The translations under genes and the position numbers were made by a program. The notes beneath the pieces were generated by a model. It was given only the letters and a program-made list of their open reading frames with translations. It did not search any database and was not told the DNA's origin. 64,000 nt of DNA from Chitinophagaceae bacterium T5-Br10_B2g13. Lineage in GTDB: Bacteria; Bacteroidota; Rhodothermia; Balneolales; Balneolaceae. The stretch is from the NCBI GenBank assembly GCA_001564065.1, contig LKNA01000003.1:28501-92500 (forward strand), in the 5' to 3' direction. Shown here piece after piece: positions 31,834 through 41,108 of the stretch (positions are counted from its first letter, which is position 1; the number at the start of each line of letters is the position of its first letter).

Positions 31834-32943
31834 GTGCTATTGCATTTTCTTTTACCATATCTGTTCCTTTTATCTTTTGCAGAGATTGAGATTTTTTCAG
31901 TTCCAAATGTGGAAATGGAAACTGAAGAGGAAGTAATATTTTATACATCCTATGGCTATCTGGATGATGAAGAGTGGGTGATACCGCTACGCATCTATGT
32001 ACAGGAAAACCGGTCGAGGGTGGCAAACTTATCACTTAGAGTAGTGAACCGCATCAGAGGTTTAAATGAAGAAGAAAGTGCGCTCTTTAGCTACCGAATC
32101 TCAGATTTTGTGGCAGATAGTGAGTCACGCGAAACTGTAAAATTTATCTTTGACAACGATCCCGATCGTCAAACTTTCTATCTCAATGAAGATGGGAGTC
32201 CTGTAGAAACGAACCTGAACGGCTTTAAAGTTGGAGAAATTCGGCTTTCTATAGAGAAAGCTGACGTATTGTTAAAAAAGCAAAATTCAGAAAATGGATG
32301 GTTAGTGTTTCGTGCCGTATCGGATGAACACTCAGGTATTGGAAGAGTAAGACTGATTGAACAAGAGGGGTTATCGGTAATATCTGATATAGACGATACA
32401 GTAAAAATTTCACAAATACCCGCTGGCAGCAGGGTTGTGATCAGAAATACATTTTTTAAAGAGTATAAACCGGCACCCCGAATGGCCAATTTATACAGTA
32501 ACTGGGACAATGCCGCGTTCCATTATGTTTCAGGATCCCCCTGGCAGCTATATCGTCCGTTAAAAAATTTCCTTTTTAGTGATAATGCAGGGTTTCCGGA
32601 AGGAAGCATGCATATGAAGCAGGTCACCAAAAACCTTTTGAGCATAAATACGTGGCGGGGATTAAATGATTTGATCACAAATGAAAATGTAACATACAAT
32701 CAAAAAATAGATCAGATAAGCCGGATATTTCAACATTTTCCTGATCGAGAATTTATTTTAGTAGGTGATTCCGGTGAGCGAGACCCTGAGGTTTACAGGG
32801 AGATTGCCCGGCGCTATCCTGACCAGATATCTAATATTATAATCAGAGATGTTATTAACGACAGAGAGAACAGGCCGGATCGACTTGAGGGAATGGAAAT
32901 TATTCCGGCGCCAACAATTCAGCCGGGTGTATTCAACCCTTAG
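31834..32943 (+). CDS. Phosphatidate phosphatase App1-like (DUF2183) protein
   Basis: VISDIDDTVKISQIPAGSRVVIRNTFFKEYKPAPRMANLYSNW...FHYVSGSPWQLY...FILVGDSGERDPEVY; GTG start. Confidence 0.88.
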   Translation: MLLHFLLPYLFLLSFAEIEIFSVPNVEMETEEEVIFYTSYGYLDDEEWVIPLRIYVQENRSRVANLSLRVVNRIRGLNEEESALFSYRISDFVADSESRETVKFIFDNDPDRQTFYLNEDGSPVETNLNGFKVGEIRLSIEKADVLLKKQNSENGWLVFRAVSDEHSGIGRVRLIEQEGLSVISDIDDTVKISQIPAGSRVVIRNTFFKEYKPAPRMANLYSNWDNAAFHYVSGSPWQLYRPLKNFLFSDNAGFPEGSMHMKQVTKNLLSINTWRGLNDLITNENVTYNQKIDQISRIFQHFPDREFILVGDSGERDPEVYREIARRYPDQISNIIIRDVINDRENRPDRLEGMEIIPAPTIQPGVFNP

Positions 32944-35843
32944 AAGCTTCCAAAATAAGTTGTGACTTGATTTCTGGTTGGTTCCCACCCAACAGAAATT
33001 CCAATATCAAAACGCAGATTACTCAATCTGAATCGAGACCGTATTCCTGCACCATAAACAGCCCGACTGGCATCAGCCAGATTGCGGCGATCTAAGTCAG
33101 TAACGGTTTGGGAAAACAGAACCAGGTAGATGTTAGATAGATAAACGGGAAGTAAAAGCCCTCCATCATCAGGATATACAATGGGTATGGTGTAACGAGT
33201 GTTAAAAATACCGGCGTTGTTAACGGCAGGGAGCGGTATTTCTGAAAAGCTATCGGAATAGAGTGTTGAAATGTTAAAAACGGGCAGATCGGTTTGGGTT
33301 ATGATCTGTCCCGTTAAACGAAGTGACTGATTGTAGCGAGAAAGAGGGGCAATAAATGTGGATATGTACCCCCGAAACCCTTTCCGGTCGGTCAGATTGG
33401 CATTAATGTTGAACTGATCAGACTGAATATCCAGAGATGTTTGATTGAGTCCATAACGTGACTCAGTAAAAAATATCCAGCCGGCATTTGGTTGTACATC
33501 ACGGAAATATTGCCTGATATTGTAATTGAATACGGTTCTCAAACCCAACGTATGTCGGGTTCCGAACTCTGAATATGCCTGAGAGGTATTGTTCGGATTT
33601 AAAAATCTGAGTTGATTGACAAAAAATTGCGGTTCCACCAGTAGTGATGTAAAACGGGTATTTCTTTCGAGGTAGTATCGAAATGGTACTTTTAAAGAAG
33701 CCCCTCTGGATTGCTGCAGAAACGGAACGATAAATTGCTCATCATTTTGAGTGATCCTGAAAGATGTTAGCGCGGGATCATTGTAAATATTTACCCTGAA
33801 ACCCGGAAAGAAGCCTTTATAGCTGTATTCAAGATCATACCAAAACCGGTCCATGTAGTGCGAGAGCTCCATCTCGTAACTTTGGCGATTAAGCTGATCT
33901 ACACTTTCAAAATTTACCATTATTCGGTCGAAGCCGTTTTCTCTTTCAAATCCCGGAGTCCATAAACGAGGTTTCAACCAACCCGCGCCGGTTCTGTACT
34001 CTTTAAATTCCCATGATGAACTATCCGGGCTAAACTCTCGATTCATAAGAGGTCTGTTGAGCTTTTCAGAAATCCGGTTATTCATTGAATAGGAAGAAGC
34101 GGCAAGTATACTGCGCCGATCTTCATTTAATGGAAGAGTGTAAATAAGGGTTTCGTTTTGTACCTGTTTTACAAACGCAACTGAACTGCCGTCAGGTGAA
34201 TAGGAGGGTTCAAAGCTGTTAGTTATGCCATCTGTTATCTGGGTTGATTCAGCTCCATTTGTATGATATTCATAGATGTTCATTACGCCCGTATGATCAC
34301 TTACAAAAAGAAAATGATCTCCGCTTTTGTGCCAATTCAAATCAAAAATAGATCCGTTTTCAAAAACCAGGTCGGGATCACCGGAAAGAAAATTTGTGGA
34401 ATCATCTATGTCCTGAAGCCAAACGGCTTGAACACTGTTTATTCTGCCAATTACTGCAACTTGGTTGGGATGGGAAGGATTAGGCGCAACCTGTATAACG
34501 GTGCTGTTTTCAGGTTTATCGAACTCTTTAACGATCTTTCCGGACTCTTTGTCAACCAGTACCGGTTTTTGAGTGTGCGCATCTGTCTGAAGTGCAAAAA
34601 GCTGTTGGATACCGGACTGAATAGGTGAAAAAAGTCGGCTGCCGAAAGTTATCCGCTTCGATTGTTGAGTTTCAACATCGAGTTGATGCAGATCGCCCCG
34701 AAACAGATTGTCGTAGCGGGCGTCAGTATGGTATCGGCTGTAGTATATATTTGAAAAGTCCTCAGAGAGATTGAAAAAGTGATCTTCGGTAATTTGAACT
34801 TCTTTGATAAGATCAGACTCTTTGGTTTCAAAATTATAGATGTAGAATCCGGATGGCTTATTACAAAAACGGCCGTAATAAACTATCTCGTTATCGTTTA
34901 ACCAAAGCGGGCGGTTAGCTCTTCTGCAGTTGCCATTTAATCCAATAGGTTGCTCCAAAGCCGGCGCGCTCAATTCATCTCTTCTGCTGCGTTCAGCATC
35001 AATTGAATGCTCGGTAAATTCACTATACAGTGCTGAGGGCCATTTCCCCGTGGCCGATCGCAATGCAGTACCGTATCCTAAAAAGGGATATTTATAGTGG
35101 AACTGAATGGACTCTTTGGCGGTATCGGATCCATAGGTTTCCTGAACCCAGTGAATAAACTCATATCCGCCCACATAGTGCCGGTTGAAAGGAAGGGTAT
35201 AGTCAGTAGTGTGAAATAGCTGCCCCATCGACCATTGGTCTGATGTATCGAGCAAACTGTTAAAATGGTGATTGAAATAGGGATAGTTTCCACGCCCGGA
35301 ATTAGGTATGGTTCCGTGGCTTTCATACTCTACAGCAGTTCCCTCGTGTACACCGAGCGGAGCGGCGGCGTGAACTGATCGTCGCAGATCCGGTGAAAAA
35401 AGGCCTAGTATTCGCGTTAGAGCCGGAGGGTTCACACTAAAGTGAAGGGCGTGCACCAACTCATGTGGTAAAACCGATTCAAGCCAGTCGCCTGATTGTG
35501 GGTTTAAAGCTTTTCCACGCAGAGGAGCCAGTTCTACTTCTGAGCGGAAATTGATAGGGCTAACAAATCCGTTAGAGCGGTCGTTTTGGGGATTAAGAAT
35601 AAATGGAAACTGATGAAGGTCACCCCCGATAAAACTCTTAATATCCTCATATTCCGCTTCAAGAATGGATAGCGACCGAACAGCCTCATCTCTGTAGATG
35701 GATGGATAAATGACCCTGAACTGTTCAGAACGGATTTCCTGCCAGTCTGAACCGGGTAATCTATACTGAGTTGAATAGACTTGTGCAGACAGATCCGTGA
35801 TAACGAAGCTAAAAAGCAGGAGTGCAAAAAGAGTTTTTTTCAT
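32940..35843 (-). CDS. Secreted TolB-propeller / outer-membrane barrel-like protein
   Basis: ORF to 35945; likely start MKKTLFALLLFSFVITDLSAQ at 35843; PHELVHALHF metallopeptidase-like motif, WD40/TolB repeats (SYSPDGSSVAFV), C-terminal barrel-like region. Confidence 0.78.
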   Translation of the reverse strand: MKKTLFALLLFSFVITDLSAQVYSTQYRLPGSDWQEIRSEQFRVIYPSIYRDEAVRSLSILEAEYEDIKSFIGGDLHQFPFILNPQNDRSNGFVSPINFRSEVELAPLRGKALNPQSGDWLESVLPHELVHALHFSVNPPALTRILGLFSPDLRRSVHAAAPLGVHEGTAVEYESHGTIPNSGRGNYPYFNHHFNSLLDTSDQWSMGQLFHTTDYTLPFNRHYVGGYEFIHWVQETYGSDTAKESIQFHYKYPFLGYGTALRSATGKWPSALYSEFTEHSIDAERSRRDELSAPALEQPIGLNGNCRRANRPLWLNDNEIVYYGRFCNKPSGFYIYNFETKESDLIKEVQITEDHFFNLSEDFSNIYYSRYHTDARYDNLFRGDLHQLDVETQQSKRITFGSRLFSPIQSGIQQLFALQTDAHTQKPVLVDKESGKIVKEFDKPENSTVIQVAPNPSHPNQVAVIGRINSVQAVWLQDIDDSTNFLSGDPDLVFENGSIFDLNWHKSGDHFLFVSDHTGVMNIYEYHTNGAESTQITDGITNSFEPSYSPDGSSVAFVKQVQNETLIYTLPLNEDRRSILAASSYSMNNRISEKLNRPLMNREFSPDSSSWEFKEYRTGAGWLKPRLWTPGFERENGFDRIMVNFESVDQLNRQSYEMELSHYMDRFWYDLEYSYKGFFPGFRVNIYNDPALTSFRITQNDEQFIVPFLQQSRGASLKVPFRYYLERNTRFTSLLVEPQFFVNQLRFLNPNNTSQAYSEFGTRHTLGLRTVFNYNIRQYFRDVQPNAGWIFFTESRYGLNQTSLDIQSDQFNINANLTDRKGFRGYISTFIAPLSRYNQSLRLTGQIITQTDLPVFNISTLYSDSFSEIPLPAVNNAGIFNTRYTIPIVYPDDGGLLLPVYLSNIYLVLFSQTVTDLDRRNLADASRAVYGAGIRSRFRLSNLRFDIGISVGWEPTRNQVTTYFGSF

Positions 35844-36052
35844 ATGCAGAAGATTGTTGCTAAATCTTTCAAAATATAGATGAAAGCATTCAGAAACAGA
35901 AAAATAGAATAACAACTGAGGAGGTAAAATAAATGGTGTTATCAATGAAAATAGTTGCAGTTTAGTGAGTTTGTGGAACCTTTATATTCAAATTTTTTTT
36001 ATGTTTTTATAACAGACATAACAAATAACCCAAAGTAATAGATGAGGTTAGG

Positions 36053-37180
36053 ATGGTAAGTGAAAAAGAGATCAATAAGCTTGTAAATAGAAATGGGAGT
36101 AATTTAGTGACGATCACTCTGCCTACCCATAAAACCGGGGAAGAGTCAAAACAAGACCCGATACGGTTGAAAAATTTGCTCACCGAGGCAATCTCTATTC
36201 TAAAAGAGAACGGAAAGAAAGAGTCTGAGGCTGAAAGTTATCTTAAGCCAGCCTTCGACTTGCTGGAAAAGCCACTTTTCTGGTCACATGCTGATAAAGG
36301 ATTGGCTCTCTATTTTAGCGAAGACGGCATGGAGATGTATAAACTGCCCTACGAAGTAGAAAGTGAGGTTTATATAAACGATCATCACCTTATTACACCT
36401 CTCCTGCCTATGTTGAGTATGGACGGTACATTTTGTGTACTTGCCATAAGCCGGCAAAAAGCCAGGCTGCTAAGGTGTACACGAAATGATGTTCAGGAGA
36501 TTACACCTGAGGATATATCTGTTTCTGTAGAGGATTACCTTGAAATTGACCCTGAAAAACAGCTTCAGTTCCATTCCGGCTCAAAAGCTCAAAAAGCAAT
36601 GTATTTTGGTCACGGTGCCAATGAAGAAGATAGAATGGTGATTGTTGAACAGTTCTTCAGAGAACTGGAAAAGGAGATTACAAAAGTGATGCGTGAGCGA
36701 AATGACCCGTTAATAGTTATGGGACTACAGGATAACCTTTCGCTTTATAAAAAAATCAACAACTACTCCAGGGTTGTAGATGAGACGATAGACCATAATC
36801 CTGATGAGTTGACGGACCAAGTTATTCGGGATAAAGGGTGGAATGTGATACAAAAACACTTCCTGAAAGAGATGTACAACTCGCTGGAGAAGTTTTCCGA
36901 ACAAACTGACGGAAAGGTTTCCAACAATCTTGGTGATATTGTTGAAGCGACGATTCAGGGGCGTTCACACTCCATATTTATCTCAAAAGACGAGAAGAAA
37001 TGGGGCGTTTTTGACGAGGCTGAACAGACGGTTCACTACAGTAGTAAGCCGAAAAATGGAGACATAGAGCTACTGAACTGGCTTTCAATTACCGGCAGAA
37101 AAACGGGAAGTAACGTTTATATCCTGCCAAAAGAGGAGATGCCAATGCGGTCTACCGTAGCGGCAGAGTTCAGATTCTAA
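36053..37180 (+). CDS. baeRF-family (bacterial archaeo-eukaryotic release factor-like) protein
   Basis: NLVTITLPTHKTGEESKQDPIRLKNLLTEA..., PLFWSHADKGLALYFSEDGMEMYKLP, late MPMRSTVAAEFRF. Confidence 0.75.
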   Translation: MVSEKEINKLVNRNGSNLVTITLPTHKTGEESKQDPIRLKNLLTEAISILKENGKKESEAESYLKPAFDLLEKPLFWSHADKGLALYFSEDGMEMYKLPYEVESEVYINDHHLITPLLPMLSMDGTFCVLAISRQKARLLRCTRNDVQEITPEDISVSVEDYLEIDPEKQLQFHSGSKAQKAMYFGHGANEEDRMVIVEQFFRELEKEITKVMRERNDPLIVMGLQDNLSLYKKINNYSRVVDETIDHNPDELTDQVIRDKGWNVIQKHFLKEMYNSLEKFSEQTDGKVSNNLGDIVEATIQGRSHSIFISKDEKKWGVFDEAEQTVHYSSKPKNGDIELLNWLSITGRKTGSNVYILPKEEMPMRSTVAAEFRF

Positions 37181-37205
37181 GTTTTATTTCTGAAAAATTG
37201 AAGAG

Positions 37206-37238
37206 GCGGTATCGGCGAAAGCCGGTGCCGCTTTTTTT
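37206..37238 (+). terminator. Intrinsic terminator with GNRA-type loop
   Basis: GCGGTATCGGC GAAA GCCGGTGCCGC TTTTTTT. Confidence 0.8.
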
Positions 37239-37348
37239 ATGAAGTTTTTAAAATATGTTTCAGTTAACGGTTGAATTTCAAAGAGTGCGCTTAATTGATT
37301 ACTATAATGACAATCTTTGCCATAACTAATAAAACATCATTATATCGA

Positions 37349-39925
37349 ATGAAATCTTTACTACAATCTTTACTCTTATTCCTGGTTCTGCCATCGCTGG
37401 CTTTTTCTCAGGTACAACTCGACTATTACCTGCCGGACGATGTAACCTACGACTCCTCAATACCCACACCGAAAGAGGTAGTTGGGCACGAAGTAGGAGA
37501 GTGGCATATCACTCACGATAAGCTTGTTCAATATATGTATGCAGTCGCTGAAGCGTCTGACAGGGTGAGCATTCACGAATATGCCCGCACTTACGAGAAC
37601 CGTCCGCTATTACTGTTAACCATCACATCGCCGGATAATCACTCATCAATCGATCAGATTAAAGAGAACCACGCATTGCTGAGAGATCCATCACGATCCG
37701 GAAACCTGGATGTGGAAAGCATGCCGGTTATCACCTATATGGGCTACAGCGTACACGGTAACGAGGCCAGTGGATCGAATGCTGCATTGTTGAGTGCTTA
37801 CCATTTTTCCGCTGCACAAGGAGCGGAAATGGATGAAATTCTGAATAACACGGTCATACTGATCGATCCGTCTTTTAACCCCGACGGACTTCAAAGGTTT
37901 TCGACATGGGTAAATATGCACAAAAGTGCGACCTCAGTTACAGACCCGGCTGCCCGTGAGTTTAGCGAAGTTTGGCCAAACGGTCGGACAAATCACTACT
38001 GGTTTGACTTGAACCGGGACTGGATGCCGGTTGTGCATCCGGAAAGCCGTGGCCGGATCCAGATGTACCACGAGTGGAGACCTCACGTGTTAACCGACCA
38101 CCACGAGATGGGAACCAACGCCACCTACTTTTTTCAGCCCGGAATTCCATCCAGAACCCATCCGCTTACTCCGCAGCGTAATCAGGATTTAACAGCCGCC
38201 ATTGCTGAGTATCATGCAGATGAGCTGGATAAGATTCAGAGCCTCTACTATACAAAAGAGTCGTTTGATGATTTTTACTACGGAAAAGGATCTACCTATC
38301 CTGACATTTTCGGTACGATAGGTATCCTGTTTGAGCAGGCCAGTGCCAGAGGACATGCTCAGGAAAGTGTGCACGGCGTGGTGGACTTCCCTTTTGCAAT
38401 TCGTAACCAGTTTAAAACATCACTCTCTACAGTTGATGCATCTAACGGGCTTCGAATGGAGTTGCACGACAACATGAGAGAGTTTTACAGAGAGGTTCAG
38501 CAGGAAGCTTCCAGAAACTCAGTAAAAGCGTTGGTTGTTGGAGACCGGTACGACTCCGGTAAAAACTTCCATTTTGCTGACCTGATGACCCACCACAATG
38601 TTGAACTGTATGAGCTGGCGCAAAACCTTGAAGTTGACGGGCAGCAGTTTGAGCGTGGCAATGCCTGGGTAATACCGATGGAGCAAACAGAGTACAAGTT
38701 TATTGAGGCTATGTTTGAAAAACGAACAGAGTTTACAGACAGTCTCTTCTATGATGTGTCAACATGGACACTCACCTCTGCTTTTAATTTGCCGCACGCG
38801 GAGCTTACTCAACGTCAGTTTGATAGTAATTTGATGGGCGACAGGGTAGAGTCACCTGAAATTCCGGCCGGACAACTGGTAGGCGGCAGAAGTAACTACG
38901 CGTATGCATTTGAATGGGATGAGTATTATGCTCCGCGAGCTCTGTACAGACTGCAAAATATGGGTGTTCGTACACAGGCGGCTTTTAAAACATTTCAATC
39001 GGTAGTATCAACCGGAGTGAAGGAGTTCAATTACGGAACAATTTTAATTCCGCTTGGCATACAGGATGTAGAAGAGGCGGATATTTTCAGAGCGCTTCAG
39101 GAAATTACGCGACAGGACGGGGTGGATGTATATAGTTTACGGACCGGCCTTTCAGCCGGCGGTGTAGATTTAGGCAGCCCGAATATTAACGCCCTGGAAA
39201 AGCCGAGCATGGCAATTTTAGCCGGCAGCGGAGTCAGTAACCTCGAAGTAGGTGAGGTGTGGCACCAGCTCGATCAAAGATATAAGATGCCAATTACCAT
39301 TCTTGAAAAAGATCGAGTAGCCCGGACAGATTTAAGTCGATACAATCGCCTGATTATGGTAAACGGCGGCTATGGCGACCTCAGTGAAAGTGCCAAAGCA
39401 GACATCAAGTCGTGGGTACGGGACGGCGGTACGCTGATCGTACAAAAGAGCGCGGTAAACTGGGCTATGAGTGAAGGTTTGTTGAACGCCGATCGTGTAG
39501 AGCGTGAGCCATCGGAGAGCAGAAGAGTTGCCTACGAAGACCTCTCAGCTGCCCGTGGTGCACAAGTAATAGGCGGGTCTATTTTTGAAGCCAATGCCGA
39601 TGTTACAAATCCACTGTTATTTGGCTATAGAAATGAAAGTATGCACATCTTCAGAAACAGCACCAACTTTCTTCAGATCACAAGAAACCCTGCCGCTACT
39701 CCACTCTATTTAACTAGTGAGCCTTTGGTAAGTGGCTATATTTCTGATGAGAATAATGAACTGATCAAAGATACGGCATCTATCCTTGTAGGAAGTTACG
39801 GTTCGGGCCGGGTTATTGGTTTTGTGGATAATCCAAACTTCAGAGCGTTCTGGTATGGGACGAATAAGTTGTTTGCCAACGCACTCTTTTTTGGTGATCA
39901 AATAAGCAGGGCAGCAACGAACTAA
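37349..39925 (+). CDS. M14-family zinc carboxypeptidase, secreted
   Basis: ORF from 37295; likely start MKSLLQSLLLFLVLPSLAFSQ; YMGYSVHGNEASGSNAALL, LIDPSFNPDGLQRF, LTDHHEMG. Confidence 0.87.
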   Translation: MKSLLQSLLLFLVLPSLAFSQVQLDYYLPDDVTYDSSIPTPKEVVGHEVGEWHITHDKLVQYMYAVAEASDRVSIHEYARTYENRPLLLLTITSPDNHSSIDQIKENHALLRDPSRSGNLDVESMPVITYMGYSVHGNEASGSNAALLSAYHFSAAQGAEMDEILNNTVILIDPSFNPDGLQRFSTWVNMHKSATSVTDPAAREFSEVWPNGRTNHYWFDLNRDWMPVVHPESRGRIQMYHEWRPHVLTDHHEMGTNATYFFQPGIPSRTHPLTPQRNQDLTAAIAEYHADELDKIQSLYYTKESFDDFYYGKGSTYPDIFGTIGILFEQASARGHAQESVHGVVDFPFAIRNQFKTSLSTVDASNGLRMELHDNMREFYREVQQEASRNSVKALVVGDRYDSGKNFHFADLMTHHNVELYELAQNLEVDGQQFERGNAWVIPMEQTEYKFIEAMFEKRTEFTDSLFYDVSTWTLTSAFNLPHAELTQRQFDSNLMGDRVESPEIPAGQLVGGRSNYAYAFEWDEYYAPRALYRLQNMGVRTQAAFKTFQSVVSTGVKEFNYGTILIPLGIQDVEEADIFRALQEITRQDGVDVYSLRTGLSAGGVDLGSPNINALEKPSMAILAGSGVSNLEVGEVWHQLDQRYKMPITILEKDRVARTDLSRYNRLIMVNGGYGDLSESAKADIKSWVRDGGTLIVQKSAVNWAMSEGLLNADRVEREPSESRRVAYEDLSAARGAQVIGGSIFEANADVTNPLLFGYRNESMHIFRNSTNFLQITRNPAATPLYLTSEPLVSGYISDENNELIKDTASILVGSYGSGRVIGFVDNPNFRAFWYGTNKLFANALFFGDQISRAATN

Positions 39926-39945
39926 ACATTGATAATATTTACTTT

Positions 39946-39980
39946 AAGCCCGATTCTCATTCTGAGGGTCGGGCTTTTTT
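39946..39980 (+). terminator. Intrinsic terminator
   Basis: AAGCCCGATTCTCATTCTGAGGGTCGGGCTTTTTTT. Confidence 0.8.
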
Positions 39981-40038
39981 TATTATTTCGGACATAATCT
40001 TCCGAAATAACTTGACAAATAAGGTGGGGCGCCTTAAT

Positions 40039-40058
40039 TTAAGATTAAATACTCTTAA
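40039..40058. promoter_or_regulatory. Candidate Rrf2 operator 1: TTAAGATTAAATACTCTTAA
   Basis: Dyad AAGA-N8-TCTT 17 bp before the Rrf2 gene; related site at 40564. Confidence 0.45.
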
Positions 40059-40075
40059 TTACTTTATGGATCATA

Positions 40076-40540
40076 ATGCTGCTATCTAAATCTTGCATCT
40101 ACGGCTTACGCGCCTCACTATACCTCGCTTCACGATCAAGTCAGGATTACATCCCGATAAGAAAAATGAGTGATGATCTGGAAATTTCATTTCATTTCTT
40201 AACAAAGATACTGCAACAGCTAACGGCTGATCAGCTATTGGAATCATTTAAAGGGCCAAACGGAGGGGTTCGTTTAAAAAAATCCGGTGAAGAAATAACA
40301 TTTATGGATATTGTTATAGCAATTGACGGCCCGGGTTTATTTACGGAATGTGCTTTGGGATTACCGGGCTGTGGAGTTGAAAAACCTTGTCCGTTTCATG
40401 AGCAGTGGGCTGAAACACGCGATAAAATTAAAACAATGATGGAAAGTACCAGTATTACCGACCTGGCTATTAAAGGAAGGGAAGAGAATCTGAGGCTTAC
40501 GGCTAAAGGCGGATTTGAGAAATTTTTTGATTTAGAATAA
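40076..40540 (+). CDS. Rrf2-family (NsrR-like) transcriptional regulator with three-cysteine cluster motif
   Basis: HTH KMSDDLEISFHFLTKILQQLTADQLLESFKGPNGGVRL; ECALGLPGCGVEKPCPFHEQW. Confidence 0.88.
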   Translation: MLLSKSCIYGLRASLYLASRSSQDYIPIRKMSDDLEISFHFLTKILQQLTADQLLESFKGPNGGVRLKKSGEEITFMDIVIAIDGPGLFTECALGLPGCGVEKPCPFHEQWAETRDKIKTMMESTSITDLAIKGREENLRLTAKGGFEKFFDLE

Positions 40541-40563
40541 CCTTAATATTTTTTTATCACTAT

Positions 40564-40585
40564 TTAAGATAAAAGTGTCTTTTAA
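40564..40585. promoter_or_regulatory. Candidate Rrf2 operator 2: TTAAGATAAAAGTGTCTTTTAA
   Basis: Shares TTAAGATnAAAnnnTCTT with site 1, 22 bp before the cytochrome c gene. Confidence 0.45.
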
Positions 40586-40607
40586 CTAAAAATAAAATTA
40601 CAAAAAG

Positions 40608-41072
40608 ATGAAATCGATACTAACGGCACTGGTTGCGCTAACTTTAATATTCACCGCCTGTTCAGGAGACGATTCCCAACAGAGGGCAGACTCCTCTGAG
40701 ACCGAAGAACAAGGGCTTACTGAATTTGAGCTTGAACACGGCATAGGCCCAATAACAGAACGGGTGAGTTTAAGTGAAGAGCCGGATGAAGATCTGGTTA
40801 TAAGAGGCCGGGATATTTACGAAATGAAGTGTGAAATGTGTCACAACATGGAAGGCCGAATGGTGGGTCCGGCTTTAGGCGATGTGTTGGAGAGACGTAG
40901 CGCGGAATTTGTGATGAACTTTATCCTCAACCCACAAGGTATGACACGAAATCATCCGGAAGGACAGAGAATGCTTCAGGAGTATATGACCGCAATGCCA
41001 TTTCAGAATGTATCAGAAGATGATGCAAAAGCTCTTGTAGAGTTTTTGAGAGACTACAACATGAACAATTAA
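40608..41072 (+). CDS. c-type cytochrome lipoprotein of the nos cluster
   Basis: Lipobox LIFTACSG; GRDIYEMKCEMCHNMEGRMVGPALGDV (CxxCH). Confidence 0.88.
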   Translation: MKSILTALVALTLIFTACSGDDSQQRADSSETEEQGLTEFELEHGIGPITERVSLSEEPDEDLVIRGRDIYEMKCEMCHNMEGRMVGPALGDVLERRSAEFVMNFILNPQGMTRNHPEGQRMLQEYMTAMPFQNVSEDDAKALVEFLRDYNMNN

Positions 41073-41108
41073 CCAACAACTCCTCTATCAAACAAAACAA
41101 CCAATACT

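Noticed and set aside
34263-34628. 121-aa plus ORF within the large TolB-like gene
   Set aside because: Antisense shadow; no domain and no supporting signals
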